A stretch of DNA of 64,000 nucleotides, from NCBI RefSeq assembly GCF_009687885.1, contig NZ_BLAF01000007.1, positions 1 to 64,000 of the forward strand, given 5' to 3'. The stretch is from Acrocarpospora pleiomorpha. Lineage in GTDB: Bacteria > Actinomycetota > Actinomycetes > Streptosporangiales > Streptosporangiaceae. The translations under genes and the position numbers were made by a program. The notes beneath the pieces were generated by a model. It was not told the DNA's origin. It saw only the letters and a list, made by a program, of their open reading frames with translations, and made no database searches. Position 1 is the stretch's first letter, and each line of letters starts with the position of its first letter. Below are positions 27,169-36,346 of this stretch, one piece after another.

Positions 27169-28152
27169 GTGACCGCCATCGCCGATACCGGGAGCCGGAT
27201 GGGGATCAATCCGTGGCTGCGCTTCGCGCTGCGGCGGGCGGGGCGGCTGCTGGTCTCGCTGTGGGTGCTCGTCACGGCCGCGTTCCTGATGATCCATCTG
27301 ATCCCGGGCGACCCGGTGCGGGCCGCGCTGGGCAGCACGGCGCCGCTGAGCCTGGTGAACGCGCGCCGGGAGCTGCTGGGGCTGAACGACCCCCTGTGGC
27401 TTCAGTACGCGCACTACCTGCGCGATCTGGTGACGGGCGAGCTGGGGACCGCCATCACCTCCGGGCTGCCGGTCTCGCAGATCATCGGGGACCGGCTGCC
27501 CGCCACCCTGGAGCTGGCCGTGCTGGCCTTCTCGCTCGCCGTACTCGTCTCGATCCCGCTCGGCCTCGGCATGGCGGTGCTCACCCGGGGCGGCCGTCGC
27601 CGCCCGGGAGAGCTGGCGTTCACCTCCTCCAGCGTCGTCCTCGCCGCCATCCCGGACTTCCTCGTCGGCGTCGGGCTGGTCTACGTCTTCGGGGTCCAGC
27701 TGGCCTGGCTGCCGGTCGCCGGTCGCGGCGACCCCGGCTCGTACGTGCTGCCGGTGCTCGCCCTGGCCATCGGGCCGGCCGCGGTGCTCGCCCGCATCGT
27801 CCGGGTGGAGACGCTCGCCATGCTGCGGGCCGACTACCTGCGCACCGCCCGCGCCAAGCGGCTCCCCGGCCACGTGATCTACCTGCGGCACGCCCTGCCC
27901 AACGCGCTGACCGCCACCATCACCCAGGCCGGCCTGCTGCTGGGCGCGATGGTGGCCGGCACCGTCCTGGTGGAGAACGTGTTCGCCTGGCCCGGTCTCG
28001 GCAGCACCATCGTGCAGTCGATCCTGGCCAAGGACTATCCGGCCGTGCAGGGCGTGATCCTCGTGTACGGCGTCGGCGTGCTGCTGGCCAATCTCGTGGT
28101 CGACGTCGCCCTGGCGCTGCTCGACCCGCGCTCGACGATCCGGGAGGGCTGA
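27169..28152 (+). CDS. ABC transporter permease, DppB type
   Basis: 327 residues with six membrane helices. The N-terminal helix (LLVSLWVLVTAAFLMIHLIPGDP) is the DppB/OppB signature, followed by a large external loop with LGLNDPLWLQYAHYLRDLVTGELG. The EAA-type coupling loop is RTARAKRLPGHVIYLRHALPNAL near residue 225, which contacts the ATPase. It is read from a GTG four bases after the receptor gene's stop. Together with the next gene it forms the transmembrane channel of the importer. Confidence 0.92.
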   Translation: MTAIADTGSRMGINPWLRFALRRAGRLLVSLWVLVTAAFLMIHLIPGDPVRAALGSTAPLSLVNARRELLGLNDPLWLQYAHYLRDLVTGELGTAITSGLPVSQIIGDRLPATLELAVLAFSLAVLVSIPLGLGMAVLTRGGRRRPGELAFTSSSVVLAAIPDFLVGVGLVYVFGVQLAWLPVAGRGDPGSYVLPVLALAIGPAAVLARIVRVETLAMLRADYLRTARAKRLPGHVIYLRHALPNALTATITQAGLLLGAMVAGTVLVENVFAWPGLGSTIVQSILAKDYPAVQGVILVYGVGVLLANLVVDVALALLDPRSTIREG

Positions 28153-28155
28153 GCG

Positions 28156-30030
28156 GTGCCTGCCTCACGCGGATCAACCTGGCACGGCGTGCTGCGCACC
28201 CCGCTGGGCGCGGCCACGGCCGCCCTGCTCGCCGCCGTGCTCCTGCTGGCGATCGTCGCGCCGCCGCTGTGGTCAGGCAGGGCCGCCGCCACGGACACCG
28301 GCCAGATCCTCGCCGGTGCCTCCCCGGCCCACTGGATGGGCACCGACAGCCTCGGGCGGGACATCTTCTACCGGGTCCTGGTCGCCACCCGGCTCTCCGT
28401 CCAGCTGGCGCTGGCGGCCGCCGGGATCGGCGTGCTGGCCGGCCTGCTGCTGGGCACCGCGCCGCTGCTGCTCGGGGCCCGCGCGGGACGGCTGGCCGGT
28501 GCGGCCATCAACATCGCGGTGGCCTTCCCCGGCCTGCTGCTGGCCCTGTTCTTCGCGGTGATCTTCGGAGTCGGGAGCACCGGGGCGCTGCTGGCGATCG
28601 GCCTCGCCATCGCGCCCGGCTTCGCCCGCCTCACCCAGACGCTGACCGCCCGGATCGCCGGGCTGGACTTCGTGGCCGCGGCCCGCATCGCGGGGGTGGG
28701 CCGGGTCGGCCTGCTCGTGCGGCACATCCTGCCGAACGCCGCCGAGCCGCTGGTCGTCAACGCCACCATCGCGGCCGGCAACGCGCTGCTCGCCTTCGCC
28801 GGGCTGTCCTTCCTCGGCCTGGGCGTGCAGCCGCCCGAGTACGACTGGGGCCGGTTGCTGGGCGAGGGACTGAGCAGCATCTACGTGCATCCGGCCGCCG
28901 CGCTGGCCCCCGGCGCCGCCGTAATCGTCGCCGGTCTGGCCTTCAACCTGTTCGGCGAGGCGATCGCCAAGGGCATCGGCCTGCGCGGCCCGCTGCCCGC
29001 GCCCGGCCGCCGGGAGCCCCGCCCCGCCGCGCCCGTCGCGTCGGCCACCGGCGGGGAGACCCTGCTCGAGGTACGCAACCTGCGGGTCGGCTTCCCCGGC
29101 CAGGTCACGCCGGTGCGCGGCGTCAGCTTCACGATCCGCCGGGGTGAGGCGGTCGCGCTCGTGGGAGAGTCCGGGTCGGGCAAGAGCCTCACCGCCCTGG
29201 CGGTGGCGCAGCTCATCGAGGAGCCGGGCGACGTGCGCGCCGACGGGCTCCACTTCCTCGGCGCCGACCTGACCACCGGCGCCGACCGGGAGCGGCGGCT
29301 GCTGCTGGGCACCTCGCTGGCCATGATCTTCCAGGATCCGATGACCTCCTTCAACCCGACCATGCGCGTCGGGCGGCAGCTCGCCGAGGTCGCCAGGGAG
29401 CACCAGGGGATGAGCCGGCGGCAGGCCCTGGAACGGGCGGTCGACCGGCTGCGCGCGGTGCGGGTGCCCGCCGCGCGGCGGCGCGCCGGCCAGTTCCCGC
29501 ACGAGTTCTCCGGTGGCATGCGGCAGCGGGCGATGATCGGCATGGGGCTGATGGCCGCCCCGGCCCTCATCATCGCCGACGAGCCGACCACGGCCCTGGA
29601 CGTCACCGTGCAACGGCAGGTGCTGCGGCTGCTCGCCGACATCAGGGCCGCCGACGACGTGGCGCTGCTGCTCATCAGCCACGACATCACCGTCGTCGGC
29701 CAGGTCTGCGACCGGGTGATGGTCATGTACGCCGGGCGCGTCGTGGAGGAGCTGACCGTCGCCGAGCTGCGCGCCGGTGGCCGGCATCCGTACACCCGGG
29801 CCCTGCTGGCCGCGGTGCCGGACATGGCCACCGACCGGCACGCCCCACTCGCCGTGATCCCCGGCCGCCCCGCCGACCCGGCGGAGCACGCGCCCGGCTG
29901 CGCGTTCGCGCCGCGCTGCGCGCTCGCCGACGAGCAGTGCGCCCGCGCCGTCCCGCCGCTGGCCGCCGACGGCACCGGCCGGCGAGTCGCCTGCTGGCAC
30001 GCCGGGGTTCAGGTCGGTGATCTGTCATGA
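28156..30030 (+). CDS. Fused ABC permease (DppC) and ATPase (DppD)
   Basis: 624 residues joining two subunits that are usually separate. Residues 1-280 are a DppC-type permease: the MGTDSLGRDIFYRVL segment after helix 1, a coupling loop AARIAGVGRVGLLVRHILPNA, and GLSFLGLGVQPPEYDWG near the end. A proline-rich linker (about 280-300) leads to an ATP-binding domain: Walker A GESGSGKS (near 335), Q-loop IFQDPMTSFNP, signature FSGGMRQR, Walker B LIIADEPT, and the oligopeptide-type C-terminal cysteine segment CAFAPRCALADEQC. Fusion fixes a 1:1 ratio of permease and ATPase. The gene begins three bases after the previous stop, and its own stop overlaps the next start (ATGA). Confidence 0.92.
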   Translation: MPASRGSTWHGVLRTPLGAATAALLAAVLLLAIVAPPLWSGRAAATDTGQILAGASPAHWMGTDSLGRDIFYRVLVATRLSVQLALAAAGIGVLAGLLLGTAPLLLGARAGRLAGAAINIAVAFPGLLLALFFAVIFGVGSTGALLAIGLAIAPGFARLTQTLTARIAGLDFVAAARIAGVGRVGLLVRHILPNAAEPLVVNATIAAGNALLAFAGLSFLGLGVQPPEYDWGRLLGEGLSSIYVHPAAALAPGAAVIVAGLAFNLFGEAIAKGIGLRGPLPAPGRREPRPAAPVASATGGETLLEVRNLRVGFPGQVTPVRGVSFTIRRGEAVALVGESGSGKSLTALAVAQLIEEPGDVRADGLHFLGADLTTGADRERRLLLGTSLAMIFQDPMTSFNPTMRVGRQLAEVAREHQGMSRRQALERAVDRLRAVRVPAARRRAGQFPHEFSGGMRQRAMIGMGLMAAPALIIADEPTTALDVTVQRQVLRLLADIRAADDVALLLISHDITVVGQVCDRVMVMYAGRVVEELTVAELRAGGRHPYTRALLAAVPDMATDRHAPLAVIPGRPADPAEHAPGCAFAPRCALADEQCARAVPPLAADGTGRRVACWHAGVQVGDLS

Positions 30031-30974
30031 GCGAGCTGCGCTTCGAGGACGTCACGGTGCGGTTCGGCGGGCGCCGGCACGCGCTGACCGCCGTCGACCG
30101 GGTCGACCTGGCCGTGCCCGACGGCAGCGTCGTCGGGCTGGTGGGCGAGTCCGGTTCCGGCAAGTCGACGCTGGCCCGGACGGCCGTCGGGCTGACCCCC
30201 GTCACCGGTGGGCGGGTGCTGCTCGACGGGCGGCCCCTGTCCCCCGCCGCGCGAAGGCCCGTGCAGATGGTGTTCCAGGATCCGTACTCCTCGCTGGATC
30301 CGCGCATGACGGTCGGCGCCTCCATCGGCGAGGCCATCCCGCGCGGGGCCGGGCGCGCGGAGCGCCGCGCCGAGGTCGCCCGCCTGCTCGAGCTGGTCGA
30401 GCTGCCGGCCGACCGGGCCGGCCGCTACCCCGCGGAGCTCTCCGGCGGGCAGCGGCAGCGGGTGGCCCTCGCCCGGGCCCTCGCGGGCCGCCCGCGGGTG
30501 CTCATCGCCGACGAGATCACCTCGGCGCTCGACGTCTCCATCCAGGGCACCGTCCTCAACCTGGTCCGCGAGCTGCACCGCAGCCTGCGCCTGTCGATGC
30601 TGTTCATCTCGCACAACCTCGCCGTCGTCCGCTACGTCAGCGACTTCATCGCCGTCATGTACCTGGGGCGGATCGTCGAGTTCGGGCCGGCCGACGAGTT
30701 GCTCGCCGATCCGCGGCACCCGTACACCCGGGAGCTGCTCGCCGCCGCCACGCCCGGCCGGCTCGAGACGGACGCCGCCCCGCGGGCGGTGGCCGACGCC
30801 GAACCCGCCGACCCGCACCGGCCGCCGACCGGCTGCCGCTTCCACCCCCGTTGCCCCGTCGGCCCACTGGTGCGCGCCGACCGCGACATCTGCCGCACCA
30901 CCGAGCCGGCCGCGCCGGCCCACGGCGCCGCCTGCCACTTCGCGGCGCCTGCCAGACCTGAGCCCGCCGCATGA
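30027..30974 (+). CDS. ABC transporter ATP-binding protein, DppF type
   Basis: 315 residues, the second ATPase of the importer. Walker A is GESGSGKST near residue 40, Q-loop MVFQDPYSSLDPRM, signature LSGGQRQRVALARAL, Walker B VLIADEITSALD and H-loop LFISHNLAVV. The C-terminal segment with CRFHPRCPVG carries the cysteines typical of peptide-transporter ATPases. The ATG overlaps the stop of the fused permease-ATPase gene. It should pair with the DppD domain of that fusion protein to power uptake. Confidence 0.92.
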   Translation: MSELRFEDVTVRFGGRRHALTAVDRVDLAVPDGSVVGLVGESGSGKSTLARTAVGLTPVTGGRVLLDGRPLSPAARRPVQMVFQDPYSSLDPRMTVGASIGEAIPRGAGRAERRAEVARLLELVELPADRAGRYPAELSGGQRQRVALARALAGRPRVLIADEITSALDVSIQGTVLNLVRELHRSLRLSMLFISHNLAVVRYVSDFIAVMYLGRIVEFGPADELLADPRHPYTRELLAAATPGRLETDAAPRAVADAEPADPHRPPTGCRFHPRCPVGPLVRADRDICRTTEPAAPAHGAACHFAAPARPEPAA

Positions 30975-31003
30975 ACTCTCATCATCCGACCGAGGAGGAG
31001 CCG

Positions 31004-34000
31004 GTGACACGACGCCAGCGCATCGACGATCTGACCGATCTCGCAATACCCGAGCAGCCCGCCCTCTCCCCGGACGGCAGCCAGTGCGTCTACGTGCTGC
31101 GCACCGGCGACGCCGGCGCCGACCGCGCCGGGCGCTCGATCTGGCGCGTCGGCACCCGCGCCGGGCTGCCCCACCGGCTCACCAGAGGGCACGCGGACTC
31201 GGCTCCGGCCTGGTCACCGGACGGCACCCAAGTAGTGTTCCTCCGCGCCCAGGACGGGCCGCCGCAGCTGTGGCTGCTGCCGGTCGACGGCGGCGAGCCC
31301 CACCAGCTGACCACCCTGCCGCTGGGCGCAGGCGCGCCGGTGTGGAGCCCGGACGGCTCGAAGATCGCGTTCGCCGCCCCCACCGACCTCGACGCCGAAC
31401 CTGGCGAGGACGAGGTCGCCCGCACCCGGCGCGCGAACATGCCGGTCGTCACCGAACGGCTGGACTACCGCGCCGACGGCACGGGATTGCTGCGTGGCGT
31501 GCGCATGCACCTGCACGTGCTCGACGTGGCCGGCCGCGAGTGCCGACAGGTCACCGAGGGCGACTGGCACGCGGGCGCGCCGGCGTGGTCCCCCGACGGG
31601 ACCACGCTCGCCTACCCGGCCGCCACCGCGCCCGACGCCGACCTGACCGCCCGGGTGCCGGTCCACCTCGTAGATGTGACCGTCGCCGCGCCAGTGCCCC
31701 GGCAGGTCGGCCTGGCCGAAGGGGTCGCCGGGACCGTCACGTGGACGGCGGACGGCTCGGCCCTCCTGGTCGTCGGCACCCAAGGCGCGCCGATCGGGCA
31801 CGCCGGGCTGTTGCGGGTCCCGCTGGACAGCGGCCCGATCATCGATCTCGCCCAGCCGCTGGACCGCAACGTGATGCCCGGTGGCCCCGCGTATCCGGGC
31901 GCGGTGCCCCGGCTCACCGGTGACACGGCGCTTTTCTGCGTCCGGGACCGCGGCTGCACCCACCTGTACTCGGTGCCCGTCGGCGGCGGCACGCCCCTTC
32001 CCGTCGTCGCGGACGCCGGCCACAACGTCAGCGGGCTCGACGTCGCCGACGGCACCGCCGTGGTCATCCTCACCACCCCGGACTCCTTCGGCGAGGTCGT
32101 GACGGTCGATCTGGCCACCGGCGAGCGGACCGTCCGTACCGAACACGGGGCGAACCTGGCCGGGATCGAGCTGTTCGCCCGGCAGGAGCGCGAGTTCACC
32201 ATCTCCGACGGCACCGTCGTGCACGGCTGGCTGATCCGCGACCCGGCCGCGACCGGACCCAGGCCGCTGCTGCTGGACATCCACGGCGGACCGCACAACG
32301 CCTGGAACGGCGCGGCCGACGAGATCCACCTCTACCACCAGGAGCTGGCCGCCCGCGGCTGGAGCGTGCTGCTGCTCAACCCGCGCGGCAGCGACGGATA
32401 CGGAGAGCGGTTCTTCACCGCGGCCCTGGACGCCTGGGGCGTCGCCGACGCCGGCGACTTCCTGGAGCCGATCGACGCGCTGGTCGCCGAGGGGGTGGCC
32501 GACCCGAACCGCCTCGCGGTCGCCGGATACAGCTACGGCGGCTACATGACCTGCTACCTCACCAGCCGCGACAACAGATTCGCCGCGGCCGTCGCCGGTG
32601 GTGTGGTCAGCGACCTGACCAGCCTGGCCGGCACCTCCGATCTCGGTCACCTCATGGGCGAGTACGAACTCGGCGGCCAGCCCTGGGCGAATCCGGAGCG
32701 ATATCGGGAATCCTCTCCGCTGCCTCTGGTGGAGAACGTCCGCACCCCCACCTTGATCGTGCAGGGCGCCGACGACATCCGCTGCCCGGTCGGGCAGGCC
32801 GAGCAGTGGCACACCGCGCTGCGCGCGCAAGGTGTGCCGGTCCGCCTGGTGCTGTACCCCAACAGCTCGCACCTGTTCATCCTCGAAGGACCGCCGTCGC
32901 ACCGGATCGACTTCAACCGGCGCGTCGTCGACTGGCTGGAGGAGCACGTCACCGGCGGCCATCCCCGGATCCACGCCGCGCACTGGCAGCGCCGGCTGGA
33001 GGTCCTCGCCGCCCGGCATGGGGTGCCCGGAGCCTCCCTCGGCATCCTGCGCCTGCGCGGCGACGAGGACGAGCTGGTCGAGGCGGCGTACGGCGTGCTC
33101 AACGTCGAGACCGGGGTGGCGGTCACCCCCGACTCGCTGTTCCAGATCGGCTCCATCACCAAGGTCTGGACCGCCACGCTCGCCATGCGCCTGGTCGACG
33201 AGGGACTGCTGGACCTCGACGTCCCGGTCGCCGAGTACCTGCCGGAGCTGCGCCTCGCCGACCCCGACGTGACCAAGCGCGTCACCATGCGGCACCTGCT
33301 CACCCACACCAGCGGCATCGACGGCGACGTCTTCACCGACACCGGGCGCGGCGACAACTGCCTGGAGAAGTACGTCGCCCTGCTGGGCGAGGTGGCGCAG
33401 AACCATCCGCTCGACGCCACCTGGTCGTACTGCAACTCCGGGTTCTCCCTGGCCGGACGGGTGATCGAGAAGATCACCGGGAGCACCTGGGACCAGGCCA
33501 TGCGCGAGCGGGTCTTCACACCGCTCGGCCTGCGGCACACCGCCACTCTCCCGGAGGAGGCGCTGCTGCACCGCGCCGCGGTGGGCCACGTCGGCGACGA
33601 CGAGCCGGTACGGGCGCCGGCGTGGACTTTGCCCCGCACGACGGGACCGGCCGGCCTGATCACCTCGACGCCGGCCGACGTGCTCGCCTTCGCCCGGGCG
33701 CACCTGCGCGGCGGCACGGCCGCGGACGGCACCCGATTGCTGAGCGAGGCGGGCGCCGCCGCGATGAGCGAGAAGCACGCCGACCTGCCCGACAAGTACA
33801 GCCTCGGCGACTCGTGGGGAATCGGCTGGATCCGGTTCGGCTGGGACGGCCACCGGCTCATCGGCCACGACGGCAACACCATCGGCCAGGCGGCGTTCCT
33901 TCGCCTGCTGCCCGAGCAGGGGCTCGCCGTCACGCTGCTCACCAACGGCGGCAACGCCCGCGACCTCTACGAGGAGCTCTACCGCGAGATCTTCGCCGAA

Positions 34001-34336
34001 CTCGCCGGGGTCGCCATGCCGTACCCGCTGAGCCCACCGGACCAGCCGGTCAGCGCCGACATCGGCCCGCACCTGGGCACGTACGAGCGGGCCGCCTCGC
34101 GGCTGGAGGTCTTCGCCGGAGAGGCCGGGCCGACGCTGCGGATGACGCTCACCGGACCGCTCGCGGAACTGCTCCAGGAGCCGAGCCGGGAGTACCCGAT
34201 GGTGGCGGTGCGGGAGGACCTCTACGTGGTCCGGGAGCCGAACGCCCAGACCTGGATGCCGGTGACCTTCTACGCGCTGCCGACCGGCGAGCGATACCTG
34301 CACTTCGGGGTGCGGGCGACGCCGAAGGTGACGTGA
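31004..34336 (+). CDS. S9 prolyl oligopeptidase-type peptidase fused to beta-lactamase-fold hydrolase
   Basis: 1110 residues from the GTG at 31004, which has GAGGAGG five bases upstream; an ATG at 30971 overlapping the previous stop is possible but lacks such a site. Residues 1-380 form a TolB/PD40-type propeller with repeated SPDG motifs. Residues 390-650 are an S9 peptidase domain: Ser510 in GYSYGGY, Asp591 in QGADDIRCP, His623 in NSSHLF, the acylaminoacyl-peptidase layout. Residues 660-1110 are a complete class C beta-lactamase-fold domain: Ser717 to Lys720 (GSITK) and Tyr809 to Asn811 (SYCN). Two peptidases in one chain suggest sequential trimming of the same peptide. The last domain is a paralogue of the hydrolase at 24165. 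No signal peptide; cytoplasmic. Confidence 0.92.
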   Translation: MTRRQRIDDLTDLAIPEQPALSPDGSQCVYVLRTGDAGADRAGRSIWRVGTRAGLPHRLTRGHADSAPAWSPDGTQVVFLRAQDGPPQLWLLPVDGGEPHQLTTLPLGAGAPVWSPDGSKIAFAAPTDLDAEPGEDEVARTRRANMPVVTERLDYRADGTGLLRGVRMHLHVLDVAGRECRQVTEGDWHAGAPAWSPDGTTLAYPAATAPDADLTARVPVHLVDVTVAAPVPRQVGLAEGVAGTVTWTADGSALLVVGTQGAPIGHAGLLRVPLDSGPIIDLAQPLDRNVMPGGPAYPGAVPRLTGDTALFCVRDRGCTHLYSVPVGGGTPLPVVADAGHNVSGLDVADGTAVVILTTPDSFGEVVTVDLATGERTVRTEHGANLAGIELFARQEREFTISDGTVVHGWLIRDPAATGPRPLLLDIHGGPHNAWNGAADEIHLYHQELAARGWSVLLLNPRGSDGYGERFFTAALDAWGVADAGDFLEPIDALVAEGVADPNRLAVAGYSYGGYMTCYLTSRDNRFAAAVAGGVVSDLTSLAGTSDLGHLMGEYELGGQPWANPERYRESSPLPLVENVRTPTLIVQGADDIRCPVGQAEQWHTALRAQGVPVRLVLYPNSSHLFILEGPPSHRIDFNRRVVDWLEEHVTGGHPRIHAAHWQRRLEVLAARHGVPGASLGILRLRGDEDELVEAAYGVLNVETGVAVTPDSLFQIGSITKVWTATLAMRLVDEGLLDLDVPVAEYLPELRLADPDVTKRVTMRHLLTHTSGIDGDVFTDTGRGDNCLEKYVALLGEVAQNHPLDATWSYCNSGFSLAGRVIEKITGSTWDQAMRERVFTPLGLRHTATLPEEALLHRAAVGHVGDDEPVRAPAWTLPRTTGPAGLITSTPADVLAFARAHLRGGTAADGTRLLSEAGAAAMSEKHADLPDKYSLGDSWGIGWIRFGWDGHRLIGHDGNTIGQAAFLRLLPEQGLAVTLLTNGGNARDLYEELYREIFAELAGVAMPYPLSPPDQPVSADIGPHLGTYERAASRLEVFAGEAGPTLRMTLTGPLAELLQEPSREYPMVAVREDLYVVREPNAQTWMPVTFYALPTGERYLHFGVRATPKVT

Positions 34337-34338
34337 CC

Positions 34339-35193
34339 ATGACCGATCCGCGGCATGCCGCGTTCACCGCCGCCGAGACCGCCGCGCTCGCGGCGGGCGT
34401 GCGCCTGCGCGAGCTGACCGCGCTCGACGACCTGGAACCGGTGTACCGGCTCTACGACGGGATCTGGCACCCCGACCCGAAGAACCCGCCGGTCACCACC
34501 GCGCTCCTGGGGGCGCTGGCCAAGGCAGGCAACTATGTCGGCGGAGCCTACGACGGCAACCGGCTGGTCGGCGCCTGCGTCGGGTTCTTCAGCCCACCGG
34601 CCGACGCGGCGATGCACAGCCACATCGCGGGCGTCAGCGCGCTGGTGTCCGGCCGCGGCGTCGGGTACGCCCTGAAGCTGCACCAGCGTGCCTGGGCGCT
34701 GGCGCGCGGAGTACGGACCATCGAGTGGACCTTCGACCCGCTGGTGCGCCGCAACGCCTACTTCAACCTGGCCAAGCTCGCCGCCACCCCGGCCGAGTAC
34801 CTGCCCAACTTCTACGGCGGCATGCGCGACGGCATCAACGGCGACGACGAGTCCGACCGGCTGCTGGTGCACTGGGACCTGGCCGCCGACGACACTGTCG
34901 CGGCCTGCGCCGGGACCCCGCGCCACATCGACGCGCGGGCCGCCGGCGCGGTGGTCGGGCTCGGCCGCGGCGACGGGGACGCGCCGGTCGCGGGCAGCCT
35001 GGACGGCGACACGATCCTGGTGGCCGTGCCGGCCGACATCGAGGCGCTGCGCCGCGCCGACCAGGGGCGGGCCAGGGCGTGGCGGGCGGCGGTCCGCGAC
35101 GTGCTCGGCACGCTGATGGCCTCGGGCGGACGCGTCACGGGTTTCGACAAGGACGGGTGGTATCTCGTCACCCGGAACAGGAGCACCCGATGA
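34339..35193 (+). CDS. GNAT acyltransferase linked to amino acid racemase
   Basis: 284 residues, a GNAT-fold protein of the COG3375 kind. The acetyl-CoA site segment is VSALVSGRGVGYALKLHQRAWAL (residues 93-115), preceded by the strand GACVGFF, and the later IEWTFDPLVRRNAYFNLAKL is characteristic of this group. In Geobacillus a homologous enzyme N-succinylates D-amino acids, and a racemase and a desuccinylase then convert them to L-amino acids. The next gene here is that racemase, starting on this gene's stop (ATGA). The start lies two bases after the S9 gene's stop. Predicted substrate, by context: free D-amino acids released by the operon's hydrolases. A dedicated desuccinylase is not seen in the window. 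Confidence 0.85.
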   Translation: MTDPRHAAFTAAETAALAAGVRLRELTALDDLEPVYRLYDGIWHPDPKNPPVTTALLGALAKAGNYVGGAYDGNRLVGACVGFFSPPADAAMHSHIAGVSALVSGRGVGYALKLHQRAWALARGVRTIEWTFDPLVRRNAYFNLAKLAATPAEYLPNFYGGMRDGINGDDESDRLLVHWDLAADDTVAACAGTPRHIDARAAGAVVGLGRGDGDAPVAGSLDGDTILVAVPADIEALRRADQGRARAWRAAVRDVLGTLMASGGRVTGFDKDGWYLVTRNRSTR

Positions 35194-36296
35194 AGCTGAC
35201 CGGAGTCGAGCTGCGCAGGATCCGGATGCCCCTCGTGGCGCCGTTCCGGACCTCGTTCGGCACCCAGACCTCCCGTGACATCCTGCTCCTGCGGGTGGTC
35301 ACCACCGACGCCGAGGGGTGGGGCGAGTGCGTGGCGCTCGCCGACCCGCGCTACTCCTCGGAGTACGTCGACGCCGCCGAGGACGTGCTGCGCCGGTACC
35401 TCATCCCGGCGATCATCGACCGTCCCGCGCTGGACGCGGTGGCCGTCGGGCCGGCGCTGGCGCCCTTCAAGGGACACCGGATGGCCAAGGCCGCGCTGGA
35501 GATGGCGGTCCTCGACGCCGAGCTGCGCGGCCAGGGGCGTTCGTTCGCCCGGGAACTGGGGGCGGTGCGGGACCGGGTGCCGTGCGGCGTCTCGGTCGGC
35601 ATCATGGACTCGATCGGCGAGCTGCTGGACGCCGTCGAGGGGTTCCTCGACGCGGGATACGCGCGGATCAAGCTGAAGATCGAGCCAGGCTGGGACATCG
35701 CGCCGGTGCGGGCGGTGCGCGAACGTTTCGGCGACGCGCCGCTGCTGCAGGTCGACGCCAACACGGCCTACACCGTGGCGGACGCGCGCCACCTGGCCCG
35801 GCTCGACCCGTTCGACCTGCTGCTGATCGAGCAGCCGCTGGACGAGGAGGACATCCGCGGCCACGCCGAGCTCGCCAGGATCATCAGGACGCCGATCTGT
35901 CTCGACGAGTCGATCACCTCGGCGGCCACCGCCGCCGACGCGATCCGGCGCGGCGCCTGCGGCATCGTCAACGTGAAGCCGGGCCGGGTCGGCGGTTACC
36001 TGGAGGCGCGCCGCATCCACGACGTGTGCGCCGCCCATGGCGTGCCCGTCTGGTGCGGGGGGATGCTGGAGACCGGCATCGGGCGGGCCGCCAACGTGGC
36101 CCTCGCCGCGTTGCCGGGTTTCACCCTCCCCGGTGACACCTCCGCCTCGGACCGCTACTACCGGACCGACGTCACCGAGCCGTTCGTCCTAGACGACGGC
36201 CACCTGCCGGTGCCCACCGGCCCCGGCATCGGCGTGCAACCGCTGGCTGACGTGCTGGCGGAGGTCACCACGGCGACCGAGTGGCTGCCCGGGTAG
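35190..36296 (+). CDS. N-acylamino acid racemase / o-succinylbenzoate synthase-like enolase
   Basis: 368 residues, enolase superfamily, MLE subgroup. All catalytic residues are in place: Lys161 and Lys163 in the KLK motif, metal ligands Asp189 (QVDAN), Glu214 (IEQPL) and Asp239 (CLDES), and Lys263 (VNVKPGRVGG). The sequence closely resembles the Amycolatopsis N-acylamino acid racemase type. Reaction: abstraction and return of the alpha proton of N-succinyl- or N-acetyl-amino acids, interconverting D and L forms, with Mg2+. OSBS activity for menaquinone is the alternative and many family members do both, but there are no other men genes nearby. Coupling to the GNAT gene favours racemase. Starts on the GNAT stop (ATGA). 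Confidence 0.92.
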   Translation: MKLTGVELRRIRMPLVAPFRTSFGTQTSRDILLLRVVTTDAEGWGECVALADPRYSSEYVDAAEDVLRRYLIPAIIDRPALDAVAVGPALAPFKGHRMAKAALEMAVLDAELRGQGRSFARELGAVRDRVPCGVSVGIMDSIGELLDAVEGFLDAGYARIKLKIEPGWDIAPVRAVRERFGDAPLLQVDANTAYTVADARHLARLDPFDLLLIEQPLDEEDIRGHAELARIIRTPICLDESITSAATAADAIRRGACGIVNVKPGRVGGYLEARRIHDVCAAHGVPVWCGGMLETGIGRAANVALAALPGFTLPGDTSASDRYYRTDVTEPFVLDDGHLPVPTGPGIGVQPLADVLAEVTTATEWLPG

Positions 36297-36346
36297 AGCC
36301 ACCGGGAGCTGATATCGTCACATATGGCGACTCAGGCGCGGTGCTC

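Noticed and set aside
24168..27338. A 1056-residue open frame on the minus strand across the hydrolase and receptor genes
   Set aside because: It is the antisense of two well-recognised genes, has no domain I can see and is dominated by Gly, Arg, Asp and Val as expected for a shadow frame.
30971..31003. ATG at 30971 as the start of the S9 fusion gene
   Set aside because: It overlaps the previous stop but has no binding site, whereas the GTG at 31004 has GAGGAGG at ideal distance; it remains a possible alternative.
31214..34303. A 1029-residue minus-strand frame opposite the S9 fusion gene
   Set aside because: Mirror of GC-biased codons; the plus strand carries two complete catalytic domains.
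35190..36296. Racemase gene as menC of menaquinone synthesis
   Set aside because: No other men genes are near and it is coupled to a GNAT gene and peptide importer; OSBS activity cannot be excluded from sequence alone.
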